Shown: one piece after another, positions 25,913 through 35,194 of the stretch | Layout: every line of letters starts with the position of its first letter | Numbering within the stretch: the stretch's first letter is position 1 | NCBI RefSeq assembly: GCF_014873875.1 | Contig: NZ_JADBEM010000001.1 | Coordinates: 6,324,001-6,388,000 of the forward strand | Direction of reading: 5' to 3' | DNA: 64,000 bases | Source of the DNA: Actinopolymorpha pittospori | GTDB taxonomy: Bacteria > Actinomycetota > Actinomycetes > Propionibacteriales > Actinopolymorphaceae | Notes under the pieces: model-generated | Databases searched by the model: none | Seen by the model: the letters and a program-made list of their open reading frames with translations, nothing else | Told to the model about the DNA's origin: nothing | Program-made: the position numbers and the translations under genes

Positions 25913-26329
25913 ATGCCGGCCGGCCGTCGCCCCTTTCCACTGGCCCATCTGGTCCCGCCCCTGCTGCGGGACGTCATCCTCGACTTCCACTGGGACCACG
26001 AGCAGCTGTGGAAGCTCGACCTGACACCCACCGAGATTCCGGTCGCGGAGCTTGCCTGGCACCTGGAGTTGCCGTTGTGGACTCATGGCGGTCACCCCTT
26101 CGTCGTCAGCCCGGCTGAGGTCGCCGCGGATCCGGATCGCTTCCGGGCGCAGTACGCGCGCACCCTCGCCGCCGATCTGAGCCACCCGCTGCACCTGCTG
26201 GACCGTCGGGACCGACTCACGATCCTCGACGGCACACACCGGCTCCTCAAGGCTCGGCTGCTCGGCTACGAGACACTGCGCGCGGTGAAGGTGCCGATGG
26301 AGCGACTCGACGACATCGCTGTGCGCTGA
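25913..26329 (+). CDS. Small ParB/Srx-like domain protein, function unknown
   Basis: A 138-residue protein. The C-terminal segment RLTILDGTHRLLKARLLGYE, then TLRAVKVP, resembles the ParB/sulfiredoxin-like fold (VLDGNHRL... motif) found in nucleases and small-molecule kinases. The N-terminus (FPLAHLVPPLLRDVILDFHW) is not recognised. It has no partition partner nearby, so a chromosome-segregation role is unlikely. A transporter-like or toxin-type use of the fold cannot be excluded. The start ATG 25913 is supported only weakly. Confidence 0.55.
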   Translation: MPAGRRPFPLAHLVPPLLRDVILDFHWDHEQLWKLDLTPTEIPVAELAWHLELPLWTHGGHPFVVSPAEVAADPDRFRAQYARTLAADLSHPLHLLDRRDRLTILDGTHRLLKARLLGYETLRAVKVPMERLDDIAVR

Positions 26330-26385
26330 CAGGACGGGGGTGCCGTGGATGTCTGCCGCGTTGGCAGGAGGCAGGATCGCCCCAC

Positions 26386-26907
26386 ATGAACCCTCTCCAC
26401 ATCCGTGCACGAGACAACGGTGACCTTCCCGGATGCGTGGCCGCTCTCGCGGAGGTTCATGCCGCCGACGGGTATCCCACCAGGTGGCCGGCCGAGCCGG
26501 CCGGGTGGTTGACGCCCACCGACCTGCTCCACGCGTGGACAGCTCACCTGGACGACACCGTTGTCGGGCACGTCGTGATTCGCGGCGTCGCTGACGACTC
26601 GATGGCATCGCTACTCGCGGCGTCGGGTGGTGTGCCGCCAGAACGCCTCGCCTCGTTGTCCCGGCTCTTCGTCGTACCGGGCGCACGTCGTCGGGGAGTG
26701 GCGTCCGGCCTGATCGGCCGCGCGACTTGCGAGGCGGCAACAGACGGCCTTCGACTCGTACTCGACGTCGTCGACGACGGACGCGGCGCCGCGGTCGCGT
26801 TGTACGAGGAGGCGGGGTGGCGGCGCGTGGCGAGCGTCCAGGCTGCCTGGACGATGCCGGACGGCAGGCGCCCGATGGTCTCCTACTACCTGAGCCCGCA
26901 GCGCTGA
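26386..26907 (+). CDS. GNAT family N-acetyltransferase
   Basis: A 173-residue acetyl-CoA-dependent acetyltransferase. Motif A (LSRLFVVPGARRRGVASGLI) holds the R-R-x-G-x-A pyrophosphate-binding loop. ALYEEAGWRRVASV is the usual C-terminal motif B. The substrate is unknown. It is 56 bases downstream of the ParB-like gene on the same strand. Confidence 0.85.
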   Translation: MNPLHIRARDNGDLPGCVAALAEVHAADGYPTRWPAEPAGWLTPTDLLHAWTAHLDDTVVGHVVIRGVADDSMASLLAASGGVPPERLASLSRLFVVPGARRRGVASGLIGRATCEAATDGLRLVLDVVDDGRGAAVALYEEAGWRRVASVQAAWTMPDGRRPMVSYYLSPQR

Positions 26908-26922
26908 GCCCACCGTTCGCGT

Positions 26923-26951
26923 GGTCACCGAACGTCGTCCACGTGGTGACC
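26923..26951. repeat. Inverted repeat before the glycosidase locus
   Basis: GGTCACC (26923-26929) and GGTGACC (26945-26951) form 7-bp arms 15 bases apart. They sit just after the GNAT stop and about 250 bases before the next gene. This may be a weak terminator or an operator; no run of T follows. Confidence 0.3.
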
Positions 26952-27198
26952 GCTTGTGGACCGTCGAGGTGGGTTCTGCGGTGGAAGAACTGTTCTACGA
27001 TTCGAAATCTCAGCCTCGGAGCACCGTTCGAAGGTCTCCTGGGATCCAGGAAGCTCCGAAGCGTCGAGGTGTTGTCCTCGGGAAGGCTCGGCGACCCCGA
27101 GCTCTGCGACCGGCGGCGACGTGGCGGCCTGCGTTGCCGCCGGTGCGGGCCCACCTGACCGACAGCTTCCACTGACGACCCAGGAACGAGGACCAGAC

Positions 27199-29781
27199 AT
27201 GAGCACCTCGACCGGCCGTGGCGACTCTCCGACGATCGTCCTCGCGCTCGACCCTTCGGACCCGGTGGTCCGCGAAGCGCCCGTGCGGTGGGCCGCGAGC
27301 CAGTTCACCGAGGTCCTGGCGGGCGTGGGGATCACGGTCGAGACCGATGCCCAGAGCCAGGCGGCCCTCACGGTGGTGGTGGGCGGGGGAGCGGGAGAGG
27401 CGGGACCAGCCGAGTCCTTCAGTCTCAGCCGTCGAGAGGGTCCGGACGGTCCGGTGCACGTCGAGGGTGTCGACGCCCGCGGCCTGATGTACGGCGTCCT
27501 GGAGCTCGCCGACCGGGCACGCTTCGCCGACGATCCCCTAGCCGAGTTACGCGGCACCCAGCCGACGAGTCAGCAACCGGCCACTCCTGTACGCAGCATC
27601 CTGCGGACGTTCGTGAGTGACGTCGAGGACAAGCCGTGGTTCTACGACCGGGACTTCTGGGTGGAGTACCTCACCGAGCTGGCCACCAACCGGGTCAACC
27701 GCTTCCACCTGGCGCTCGGCATGCAGTACAACTACGGACACCATCCGGCGACGGACAACTACCTCTGCTTCCCGTACCCGTTCCTGCTCGACGTGCCCGG
27801 GTACGACGTACGTGCGGGCAACGTGCCCGACGAGGAACGCGAGCGCAACCTCGAGACCCTCCGGTTCATCACCGACGAGGCGAAGCGCCGCGGCGTCGAC
27901 TTCCAGCTCGGCCTGTGGAACCACGCGTACGACCAGGGCGACGGCTCGATTCCGCACTATCCGATCACCGGCCTCACCCCGGAGACCCACGCGGCGTACT
28001 CCGCGGCCGCGCTGGGCATGCTGCTGCGGGAGTGCCCCTCGATCGACGGTCTCACGATGCGTGTGCACTACGAGGGCGGCATTCCGGAGCCGGACCACGA
28101 GGTGTACTGGCAGCAGGTGATGAGCGCGGTCGCCGAGGTCGGCCGGCCGATCGAGATCGACATGCACGCCAAGGGCGTGGACGAGGCCCTGCTGGAGATC
28201 GCGCGCGGGACCGGGATGCCGGTGAAGGTGGGCGCGAAGTACTGGGCCGAGCACCAGGGCCTGCCCTACCACCAGACCACCATCCGCGACCGGGAGCGCG
28301 CCACCAAGGAGGCGGGCACCGGACTGATGGCGATCACCGCGCACCTTCGGCGGTTCACCCGCTACGGCTACGGGGACTTCCTGCGTGAGGGAAGCGACGT
28401 GAAGGTGCTTTTCCGGATCTGGCCGGGTACCCAGCGGGTCCTGCTCTGGGGCGACCCGGTTCTCGCGGCGGGCTATGGCCGGCTCGGCACGATCGGCGGC
28501 GCCGCCGGCATCGACCTGTGCGAACCGTTGACGTTCAAGGGCCGCAAGGACACCGGTGAGCCGGGTGGACGTGACCCCTATGCGGACCAGGCTCTGCGCC
28601 TCGACGGCCAGGAGTGGAAGAAGTACCGCTACACCTACCGGCTGTGGGGACGGCTGCTCTACGACCCGGACGCGGATCCCGCCTCGTGGCGCAGGTTCCT
28701 CCGCGCGGAGTACGGCGCGGCGGCAGAGGCGGTCGAGAACGCGCTCGGACCGGCCAGCAGGGTTCTCCCGCTCGTGACGGTGGCGCACGGAATCGGCGCG
28801 TCCAACAACGGGTACTGGCCCGAGATCTACCTCAACATGCCGATCGCCGGCGGACCGAACGCCGACCACTACCAGCGTGACACCGCGACCCCGCCCACCT
28901 TCGGAGGGGTCAGCGCCTTCGACCCGAGCATGTTCTACCGGGTGGACGAGTACGCCGACGACCTGCTCGCCGGGCACCGTGACGGGCGATACTCACCGCT
29001 CGACGTCGCCGACTGGTTGGACGGGCTCGCCGCTGACGCCGAAGGCAACCTGGCCGCCGCCACGGCACAGGTCGCGGACGCCGAGGAGCCGCAGTTCCGA
29101 CGGCTCGCGGTCGACGTGGCCGCGCAGGCGGGGATCGGGCGGTTCTTCGCCGGCAAGTACCGCGCCGGGCTCGCGTACTCGCTGTATGAACGTACGAAGG
29201 ACCCGCGTCATCTCGGCGACGCGGTGGAGGCCTACCGCACCGCTCGCGACGCGTGGGTCGGCGTGGTCGAGGTCACGTCGGTCTACCGACCGGACCTGAC
29301 CTTCGGGGACGCTCGCTCCGAACACGGGCACTGGGCCGACCGGCTGCCGGCGATCGAGGCGGACCTCGCCGACCTCGAGCGGATCCACGAAGCGGCGAAG
29401 GCGGAGAACGCGCCGGCCGGGCAGGCTGTCGTGGAGATCTCCCGCGGCGCCCGTCCGAGCTTCGAGCACACCGTCCCCGAGCCCTTCTCCCGCGGGGACG
29501 ACCAGACGATCACGCTGGAGACCTCGGATCCAGCCTTCGACGGAACGGTGGTCCTTCACTACCGTCACCTCAACCAGGGCGAGGACTTCGAGACGGTCGA
29601 GACGAGCCGGAACGGCGCCACCTTCGAGGCGACGGTTCCGGGCTCCTACACAGACTCCGACTTCGCGCTCGTCTACTACTTCACGGTCCACGCCTCCGGT
29701 GGAGACGCGTGGATCCTGCCGGGGCTGGAGAAGTCCCTCGCCAGCCAGCCCTATCACGTGCTCCGTCAGCGAGTCCGCTGA
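27199..29781 (+). CDS. Putative glycoside hydrolase (alpha-glucuronidase/GH20-like architecture)
   Basis: An 860-residue protein without a signal peptide, so cytoplasmic. The N-terminal ~110 residues look like the GH20/GH67-type accessory domain (LTVVVGGG..., GPVHVEGVDARGLMYGVLEL). A TIM-barrel-like core follows (DKPWFYDRDFWVEYLTELAT, RVNRFHLALGMQYNYGHH, VDFQLGLWNH, LTMRVHYEGGIPEPDHEVYW). Repeated acidic residues there could be catalytic, but I cannot name the pair. The last ~110 residues form a beta-rich domain (DQTITLETSDPAFDGTVVLH). It starts the locus with the importer, so it probably cleaves imported oligosaccharides. The exact GH family is unassigned. Confidence 0.65.
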   Translation: MSTSTGRGDSPTIVLALDPSDPVVREAPVRWAASQFTEVLAGVGITVETDAQSQAALTVVVGGGAGEAGPAESFSLSRREGPDGPVHVEGVDARGLMYGVLELADRARFADDPLAELRGTQPTSQQPATPVRSILRTFVSDVEDKPWFYDRDFWVEYLTELATNRVNRFHLALGMQYNYGHHPATDNYLCFPYPFLLDVPGYDVRAGNVPDEERERNLETLRFITDEAKRRGVDFQLGLWNHAYDQGDGSIPHYPITGLTPETHAAYSAAALGMLLRECPSIDGLTMRVHYEGGIPEPDHEVYWQQVMSAVAEVGRPIEIDMHAKGVDEALLEIARGTGMPVKVGAKYWAEHQGLPYHQTTIRDRERATKEAGTGLMAITAHLRRFTRYGYGDFLREGSDVKVLFRIWPGTQRVLLWGDPVLAAGYGRLGTIGGAAGIDLCEPLTFKGRKDTGEPGGRDPYADQALRLDGQEWKKYRYTYRLWGRLLYDPDADPASWRRFLRAEYGAAAEAVENALGPASRVLPLVTVAHGIGASNNGYWPEIYLNMPIAGGPNADHYQRDTATPPTFGGVSAFDPSMFYRVDEYADDLLAGHRDGRYSPLDVADWLDGLAADAEGNLAAATAQVADAEEPQFRRLAVDVAAQAGIGRFFAGKYRAGLAYSLYERTKDPRHLGDAVEAYRTARDAWVGVVEVTSVYRPDLTFGDARSEHGHWADRLPAIEADLADLERIHEAAKAENAPAGQAVVEISRGARPSFEHTVPEPFSRGDDQTITLETSDPAFDGTVVLHYRHLNQGEDFETVETSRNGATFEATVPGSYTDSDFALVYYFTVHASGGDAWILPGLEKSLASQPYHVLRQRVR

Positions 29782-29801
29782 GACCGACGCCGGCGCCGGC
29801 G

Positions 29802-29830
29802 CCGGCACGCGACGATCAGGCGCGTGCCGG
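29802..29830 (+). terminator. Intercistronic hairpin between glycosidase and propeller genes
   Basis: CCGGCACGCG (29802-29811) pairs perfectly with CGCGTGCCGG (29821-29830) across a nine-base loop, next to a GCCGGC triplet repeat. It could terminate part of the transcription or protect an mRNA end. No T-run follows, so full termination is uncertain. Confidence 0.45.
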
Positions 29831-29868
29831 AGCCGAATCCGAGTCCAGACGGTGAAAGGAAACGGCGT

Positions 29869-30933
29869 ATGCCCAACGAGAAGGCCGATGTCCCGCACGT
29901 CCTCGACGACCCGCCGCCCTTTCACCGCAAGCTGCTCGACTACGGCGAGCGGCCCTACTGGTCCGCGGACGGGACCAGGATCGCGTTCATCGAGACGAAC
30001 TACGGCGACGCCTGCGAGCTCGACGTCGAGACCGGCAAGGTGCGCAACCTGACGCGCGACCTGGGCCAGCACCACTCGTTCCTGCGGGTGCTCTTCCTCT
30101 CCAACGGTGACTACCTTCTGATCGGCCCGCGGACGTTCAAGGATCGCGACACGAGCCGGCACGTCGAGTCCGAGCTGTGGGTCATGGACAAGAACGCCAG
30201 CCGGCCACCCAAGCCACTCGGCCGGCGCATGTTCGAAGGCGCCGGTGTCTCGACCATCGCGCCCCGGATCACCTACGCCGTGTGCGGTCGCAACGACCCG
30301 AGTCTTGGTGACCCGGACGTCTTCGAGTGCCACGTCACCGACATCGCGTACGGCGAGGACGGCCCCGAACTCGGCGCGGACCGGGCGTTCTACCGGACGC
30401 GTGGCTCGTTGCGCCCGGAGCCGCAGGACTTCCGGCACGACGACAGCGAGGTCATCTTCGCGGAGTACGTCCGTGGTGGTCCGCCCCATCCTCGTTGTGT
30501 GGTGAAGGGTTGTCGCCTCGACACGGGGGAGTTCACCACCTATGTCGACGAGGCGAACGTGCACAACGAGTGCGAGGGGATCTTTCCCGACCACGACTAC
30601 ATCTGCCTGGAATCCTCCTGCGACACGGACTGGCCGATGTACCCGCCGCGTGACCTGTGGAAGCTCAAGCTGGACGGCTCCCAACAACGCGTTCGGATGA
30701 CGTCGATGCCGGCCGACCACACCTGGAAGGCGACCAACTCCAACGTCAGCCCGGACGGACGCTGGCTCGCCTTCATGGTGGGGCTGCGTGCGGACGAGGC
30801 GGGCTTCGGTCGCGGGCTGGGGCTGCTCGACCTCGCGGCCTGGCAGGAGACGCCCGAAGCGCAGAAGTGGGAGACACCCTCCGACCGCGCTCGGGAGAAC
30901 GCGGCGAAGTTCGTCGGCGCGCCGCTGTCCTGA
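29869..30933 (+). CDS. TolB/PD40-type beta-propeller protein
   Basis: A 354-residue protein with propeller-blade motifs YWSADGTRIAFIETNYGD near the start and SNVSPDGRWLAFMVGLRADE near the end. The layout resembles oligogalacturonate-lyase-type (PL22) and other WD40-like propellers. I see the conserved-looking DFRHDDSEVIFAEYV but not a clear lyase histidine set. It has no signal peptide. Good ribosome-binding site GAAAGGAAA before ATG 29869. It lies between the glycosidase and the importer genes and probably acts on or senses the same oligosaccharide. Confidence 0.65.
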   Translation: MPNEKADVPHVLDDPPPFHRKLLDYGERPYWSADGTRIAFIETNYGDACELDVETGKVRNLTRDLGQHHSFLRVLFLSNGDYLLIGPRTFKDRDTSRHVESELWVMDKNASRPPKPLGRRMFEGAGVSTIAPRITYAVCGRNDPSLGDPDVFECHVTDIAYGEDGPELGADRAFYRTRGSLRPEPQDFRHDDSEVIFAEYVRGGPPHPRCVVKGCRLDTGEFTTYVDEANVHNECEGIFPDHDYICLESSCDTDWPMYPPRDLWKLKLDGSQQRVRMTSMPADHTWKATNSNVSPDGRWLAFMVGLRADEAGFGRGLGLLDLAAWQETPEAQKWETPSDRARENAAKFVGAPLS

Positions 30934-30978
30934 GAGGAACGCCGGAGCGCCAGCCGGAAGCGAAGAGAGGTGGCCTGC

Positions 30979-32907
30979 ATGAGACGGACGTTCTCACGCA
31001 AGGAGTTCATGGCTCTTGGCGCGACACTCGCGGGCGCTGTCGTTCTTCCCGGTTGCAGCGCCCTGAGCATGAAGCCCGCCACGAAGGGGCGGAGCGTCAC
31101 GGGAGCGAAGGGCAAGGAGGCGCCGATCCTGGAGGAGCGGGTCCGGGCCGGCGACCTCCCGCCCGTCGCCGAGCGACTGCCGAAGAACCCGCTGGTGATC
31201 GAGCCCCTGGACAGCACGGGAGTCTACGGCGGCTCGTGGCGTACGGTCCTGGAGAGCACCGACGCCAGTTGGCTGTGGATGACGGTGTGCCACGACCACC
31301 TCATCTCCTGGGATCCCACCTGGTCGAAGATCGTCCCCAACGTGGCCGAGTCCTACGAGATCATCGGGGACGGGAAGGAGTACCGCTTCCGGCTGCGGGA
31401 GGGCATGCGATGGTCGGACGGTCAACCCTTCAACGCTGACGACCTGGTGTTCTGGTCGGAGAAGATCCTCCGCAACAAGAAGCTGACACCGGTGCTGCCG
31501 AAACCGCTGCAGATGGACGACAAGGCGGTCGCGGTCGAGAAGCTGGGCGAGTACGAGGTGAAGTTCGTCTTCGCCGAGCCCAACGCGCTCTTCCTGCAGC
31601 AGATCGCCATTCACGGACCGCCGTTTCGGCTGCTGCCTCGGCACTACCTCGAGCAGTTCCACCAGGACTTCAACCCCGACGTCGGTGACGACTGGGACCA
31701 GGTGTTCTTGCAGAAGATCGACGAACTGAACAACATCGATCTCCCGGTCCTCACCGGGTGGGTGCCGGCGAACCCGCACGGGGACGGCGACCGCATGGTG
31801 TGGGAGCGCAACCCCTACTACTTCAAGGTCGATCCGGACGGCAGCCAGCTGCCCTACATCGACACTGTCGTGTTCACGTTCCGGGTCGAACAGGGCTCGC
31901 TGATCCTGCAGGCGGCCAACGGTGACGTCGACATGTACATGCGTTCGGAGGTCACGGTCCCGAAGAACAAGCCCGTGCTCGCCCGGGGACGGGAGTCCGG
32001 CAACTACCGCCTGGTCGATGTACGCGACCCGAACCACAACACGATGGGGATCTGCCTGAACCTCACCCACGAGGATCCGGCGAAGCGGCGGATGTACCAG
32101 AACAAGGACTTCCGCATCGGCCTGTCGCACGCCATCAACCGGCAGCAGATCATCGACCTCGTCTATCTCACCCAGGGAAAGCCGTGGCAGACCGCGCCGC
32201 GGCCAGAGGCACCGTTCTACAAGTCCTCCGACATGGGAGAGCAGTACACGAAGTTCGACATCGAGCTCGCGAAGCAGCATCTGGACAAGGCGGGTTACTC
32301 CGATCACGACGGCGACGGCAACCGGCTCGGTTCGGACGGAAAGCCCATCGTCATCTCCGTCCTGACCCAGAGCCGCTACCCCGACATGGTCGACGTCCTG
32401 GAGTTCATGAAGGGCACCTGGGCGCAGGTCGGCATCGAGTTGCGCATCGACAACGCCAGTCCCGAGCTCGTGAGCACCCGACTGGACGCGAACAAGTTCG
32501 ACTGCACCCTCGACCACGGCGAACTCGGCTACATCGACATGGTGAGCGATCCGCGGTGGTTGTTCGCCACGGGCGGCTCCTCCTACGCGCCCCTGTGGTC
32601 GCGATGGTACGAGGGTGGCGACCCGCAGGAGGAGCCACCGGAGGCGATGCAGCGCCAGGCCGCGATCTACCGCGAGAAGGTGATCGCCAGCAGTGACGTC
32701 GACACGCAGTACGAAGGTATCCGCGAGATCATCGAGATCGCCCGGGACGAGTTCTGGACGATGGGGATCGCACTCCCTGGCGGAGCCTATGCCGTCGTGA
32801 GCGACCGGATCAGGAACGTTCCGGGCGACAACGCGATGTGGTTGTCGTTCAAGTGCCCCTACCCGGCTGTGACGAATGTCAGCACCTACTACATCGCCGA
32901 CGACTGA
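30979..32907 (+). CDS. ABC transporter substrate-binding lipoprotein (peptide/oligosaccharide, SBP family 5)
   Basis: A 642-residue extracytoplasmic binding protein. The N-terminus RRTFSRKEFMALGATLAGAV carries a Tat-like SRKEF and ends in the lipobox LPGC. The mature part is a DppA/OppA-type SBP_bac_5 domain: PNVAESYEIIGDGKEYRFRL, REGMRWSDGQPFNADDLVFW and DFRIGLSHAINRQQIIDLVY. Members of this class bind di/oligopeptides or plant oligosaccharides in actinobacteria and thermophiles. The glycosidase neighbours favour oligosaccharide. ATG 30979 has AGAGAGG upstream; GTG 30970 is an alternative. Confidence 0.9.
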   Translation: MRRTFSRKEFMALGATLAGAVVLPGCSALSMKPATKGRSVTGAKGKEAPILEERVRAGDLPPVAERLPKNPLVIEPLDSTGVYGGSWRTVLESTDASWLWMTVCHDHLISWDPTWSKIVPNVAESYEIIGDGKEYRFRLREGMRWSDGQPFNADDLVFWSEKILRNKKLTPVLPKPLQMDDKAVAVEKLGEYEVKFVFAEPNALFLQQIAIHGPPFRLLPRHYLEQFHQDFNPDVGDDWDQVFLQKIDELNNIDLPVLTGWVPANPHGDGDRMVWERNPYYFKVDPDGSQLPYIDTVVFTFRVEQGSLILQAANGDVDMYMRSEVTVPKNKPVLARGRESGNYRLVDVRDPNHNTMGICLNLTHEDPAKRRMYQNKDFRIGLSHAINRQQIIDLVYLTQGKPWQTAPRPEAPFYKSSDMGEQYTKFDIELAKQHLDKAGYSDHDGDGNRLGSDGKPIVISVLTQSRYPDMVDVLEFMKGTWAQVGIELRIDNASPELVSTRLDANKFDCTLDHGELGYIDMVSDPRWLFATGGSSYAPLWSRWYEGGDPQEEPPEAMQRQAAIYREKVIASSDVDTQYEGIREIIEIARDEFWTMGIALPGGAYAVVSDRIRNVPGDNAMWLSFKCPYPAVTNVSTYYIADD

Positions 32908-33000
32908 TCCACCGCCCCACCTCCACGTCAAGGAATGGTCACACCTGCTCTGGTGACGTGATGCGGATCGTTTCGGACCGGCCGGAAGGGAGACGAACGG

Positions 33001-33993
33001 ATGCTCGGCTTCATTGTGCGCCGTGTGCTCTACATGGTGCCGACGTTGTTTCTGATCTCCGTCGTCGCGTTCGTCATCATCGCGCTGCCACCTGGTGACT
33101 ACCTCACCACCATGGTGGCGCAGATGCGAGCGCAGGGAGTGGAGGTGGACGCGGGCCGGCTCGCCGCGTTGGAGGCGAGGTACGGCCTCGGACAACCGGT
33201 CTACATGCAGTACCTCAAATGGATCACGGCCATCTTCACCCACTTCGACTTCGGCCAGTCATTCCAGCTGAACCGGCCGGTCGGCGACGTCCTCGCGCAG
33301 CGTCTTCCGTTGACGATCGGCATCGCCGCCGCGACCCTCATCTTCACCTGGGCGGTGGCCATCCCGGTCGGGCTGTACTCCGCGGTCCGGCAGTACACCG
33401 TCGGCGACTACCTCGCCACCACGATCGGTTTCCTCGGGCTCGCGATCCCCAACTTCCTGATCGCGCTGGTCCTGATGTACGTCGGCTACCGCTACCTCGG
33501 CCTCAGCGTCGGCGGGTTGTTCTCACCAGACTTCGCCGACGCCGGATGGAACCTCGGCAAGGTGGTCGACCTGGTCGGTCATATCTGGGTGCCGATCGTC
33601 GTCCTGGGCACGGCCGGCACCGCCGGACTGATCCGTATCCTGCGCGCCAACCTGCTCGACGAACTGCGCAAGCCCTACGTCGTCGCGGCGCGGGCCCGTG
33701 GCATTCCCGAACGCAAGCTGATCCTCAAGTATCCGTTGCGCATCGCGATGAACCCGTTCATCTCGACGATCGGATGGATTCTGCCCGTCCTCGTGTCGGG
33801 CGAGGTGATCGTGGCGCAGGTGCTCTCGCTGCCCACGACCGGGCCGATGCTGCTGAGTTCGCTGCTGAGCCAGGACATGTACCTCGCCGGCTCGGTCATT
33901 CTCATCACGAGTGTGCTGACCGTCATCGGCACGCTGCTGTCCGACATCGCGCTGGCGTGGTTGGATCCGCGCGTCCGGCTGCGCAACCACTGA
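33001..33993 (+). CDS. ABC transporter permease, DppB-like
   Basis: A 330-residue membrane protein of the DppB/OppB family. The start MLGFIVRRVLYMVPTLFLIS and the EAA region YVVAARARGIPERKLILKYP are diagnostic. Several further hydrophobic helices are visible. AAGGGAGAC precedes ATG 33001. It pairs with the DppC-like permease 18 bases downstream. Confidence 0.92.
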   Translation: MLGFIVRRVLYMVPTLFLISVVAFVIIALPPGDYLTTMVAQMRAQGVEVDAGRLAALEARYGLGQPVYMQYLKWITAIFTHFDFGQSFQLNRPVGDVLAQRLPLTIGIAAATLIFTWAVAIPVGLYSAVRQYTVGDYLATTIGFLGLAIPNFLIALVLMYVGYRYLGLSVGGLFSPDFADAGWNLGKVVDLVGHIWVPIVVLGTAGTAGLIRILRANLLDELRKPYVVAARARGIPERKLILKYPLRIAMNPFISTIGWILPVLVSGEVIVAQVLSLPTTGPMLLSSLLSQDMYLAGSVILITSVLTVIGTLLSDIALAWLDPRVRLRNH

Positions 33994-34011
33994 GGGGTCG
34001 GGTGCACGAAG

Positions 34012-35184
34012 ATGGCAACGTCAGAGCCGCTGGGACTCGCCCAGACCCCGACGCAGGGCCCTGGGACGGGCGTCTCGGGCAGGGGGACGCGTGGCGAGAT
34101 CCACTCCGCGAGCCAGTCCCGTCTGGTGTGGCGGGCGTTCCGCAGGCACCGGTTGGCGATGATCGCCGCGGGGGTGACCCTCGTGCTGTACTTCATCGCT
34201 CTCTTCGTGGAGTTCCTCGCGCCCTTCTCCGTCGCGAAGTTCGACGAGCGCTATCCCTACGCCCCGCCGCAGCGGCTGCACATCATCGACACCAGCGGCG
34301 GAAACTGGGACCTCGGGCTGTACGTCAAGGGCTACAAGAAGTCGCTCGACCCGGAGACACTCGAACTCACCTACACCGTCGATGAGGCGAAGAAGATCCC
34401 GGTCCGGCTGTTCGACCGCGGCGAGGAGTACAAGCTGTGGGGACTGATCCCGAGCGACATCCACCTGCTCGGACCGGTCGACAACCGTGAACCCATCTAT
34501 CTGCTCGGTTCGGACCGCAACGGCCGGGATCTGCTCTCGCGGCTGATCTACGGCACCCGGGTCTCGATGACGATCGGCCTGATCGGTGTGACGATGGCGT
34601 TCGTCCTCGGGATCGTGCTCGGCGGGATCTCGGGCTACTTCGGCGGCAAGATCGACACGGTCATCCAGCGGTTGGTGGAGTTCTTCATGTCGATCCCGAC
34701 CCTGCCGCTGTGGCTCGGGCTCGCGGCCGCCGTACCCGCGGGCTGGGGGCCGTTGCAACGCTACTTCGCTATCACCGTCATCCTGGCCACCTTCGCCTGG
34801 ACCGACCTCGCGCGGGTCACCCGTGGGCGGTTCATGTCACTGCGCGAGGAGGAGTTCATCTCCTCCGCCCATCTGGACGGAAACCGCCCGCGCCGGCTGA
34901 TCTTCCGGCACATGCTGCCGTCGTTCACGAGCCACCTGATCGCCTCGCTCACGCTGTCGATTCCCGGGATGATCCTGGCCGAGACCGCGTTGTCGTTCCT
35001 CGGCCTCGGTCTCCAGGCGCCCGTGGTGAGCTGGGGTGTGCTCCTGCAGGAGGCACAGAACATCCGGGTGGTGGCCACCGCGCCCTGGCTGATGCTGCCG
35101 GGAGTCGCGGTCGTGGTCGCCGTCCTCGCGTTGAACTTCGTCGGCGATGGTCTGCGCGACGCCGCAGACCCGTACAAGCGGTAG
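34012..35184 (+). CDS. ABC transporter permease, DppC-like
   Basis: A 390-residue membrane protein of the DppC/OppC family. After a ~50-residue polar N-terminus comes one helix. A long extracytoplasmic insert (~75-160) precedes the family motif LLGSDRNGRDLLSRLIYGTR. The EAA loop REEEFISSAHLDGNRPRRLI is followed by AETALSFLGLGLQAP. The insert is longer than in classic DppC and is shared by oligosaccharide-type systems, which supports a carbohydrate role. Confidence 0.92.
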   Translation: MATSEPLGLAQTPTQGPGTGVSGRGTRGEIHSASQSRLVWRAFRRHRLAMIAAGVTLVLYFIALFVEFLAPFSVAKFDERYPYAPPQRLHIIDTSGGNWDLGLYVKGYKKSLDPETLELTYTVDEAKKIPVRLFDRGEEYKLWGLIPSDIHLLGPVDNREPIYLLGSDRNGRDLLSRLIYGTRVSMTIGLIGVTMAFVLGIVLGGISGYFGGKIDTVIQRLVEFFMSIPTLPLWLGLAAAVPAGWGPLQRYFAITVILATFAWTDLARVTRGRFMSLREEEFISSAHLDGNRPRRLIFRHMLPSFTSHLIASLTLSIPGMILAETALSFLGLGLQAPVVSWGVLLQEAQNIRVVATAPWLMLPGVAVVVAVLALNFVGDGLRDAADPYKR

Positions 35185-35194
35185 GAGACGCGTG

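Noticed and set aside
25226..27172. Long reverse-strand frame over the repeat region, giving an Ala/Asp/Pro/Arg repeat protein
   Set aside because: It is antisense to the secreted repeat protein, has no signal or initiation site, and mirrors the 30-bp DNA repeat.
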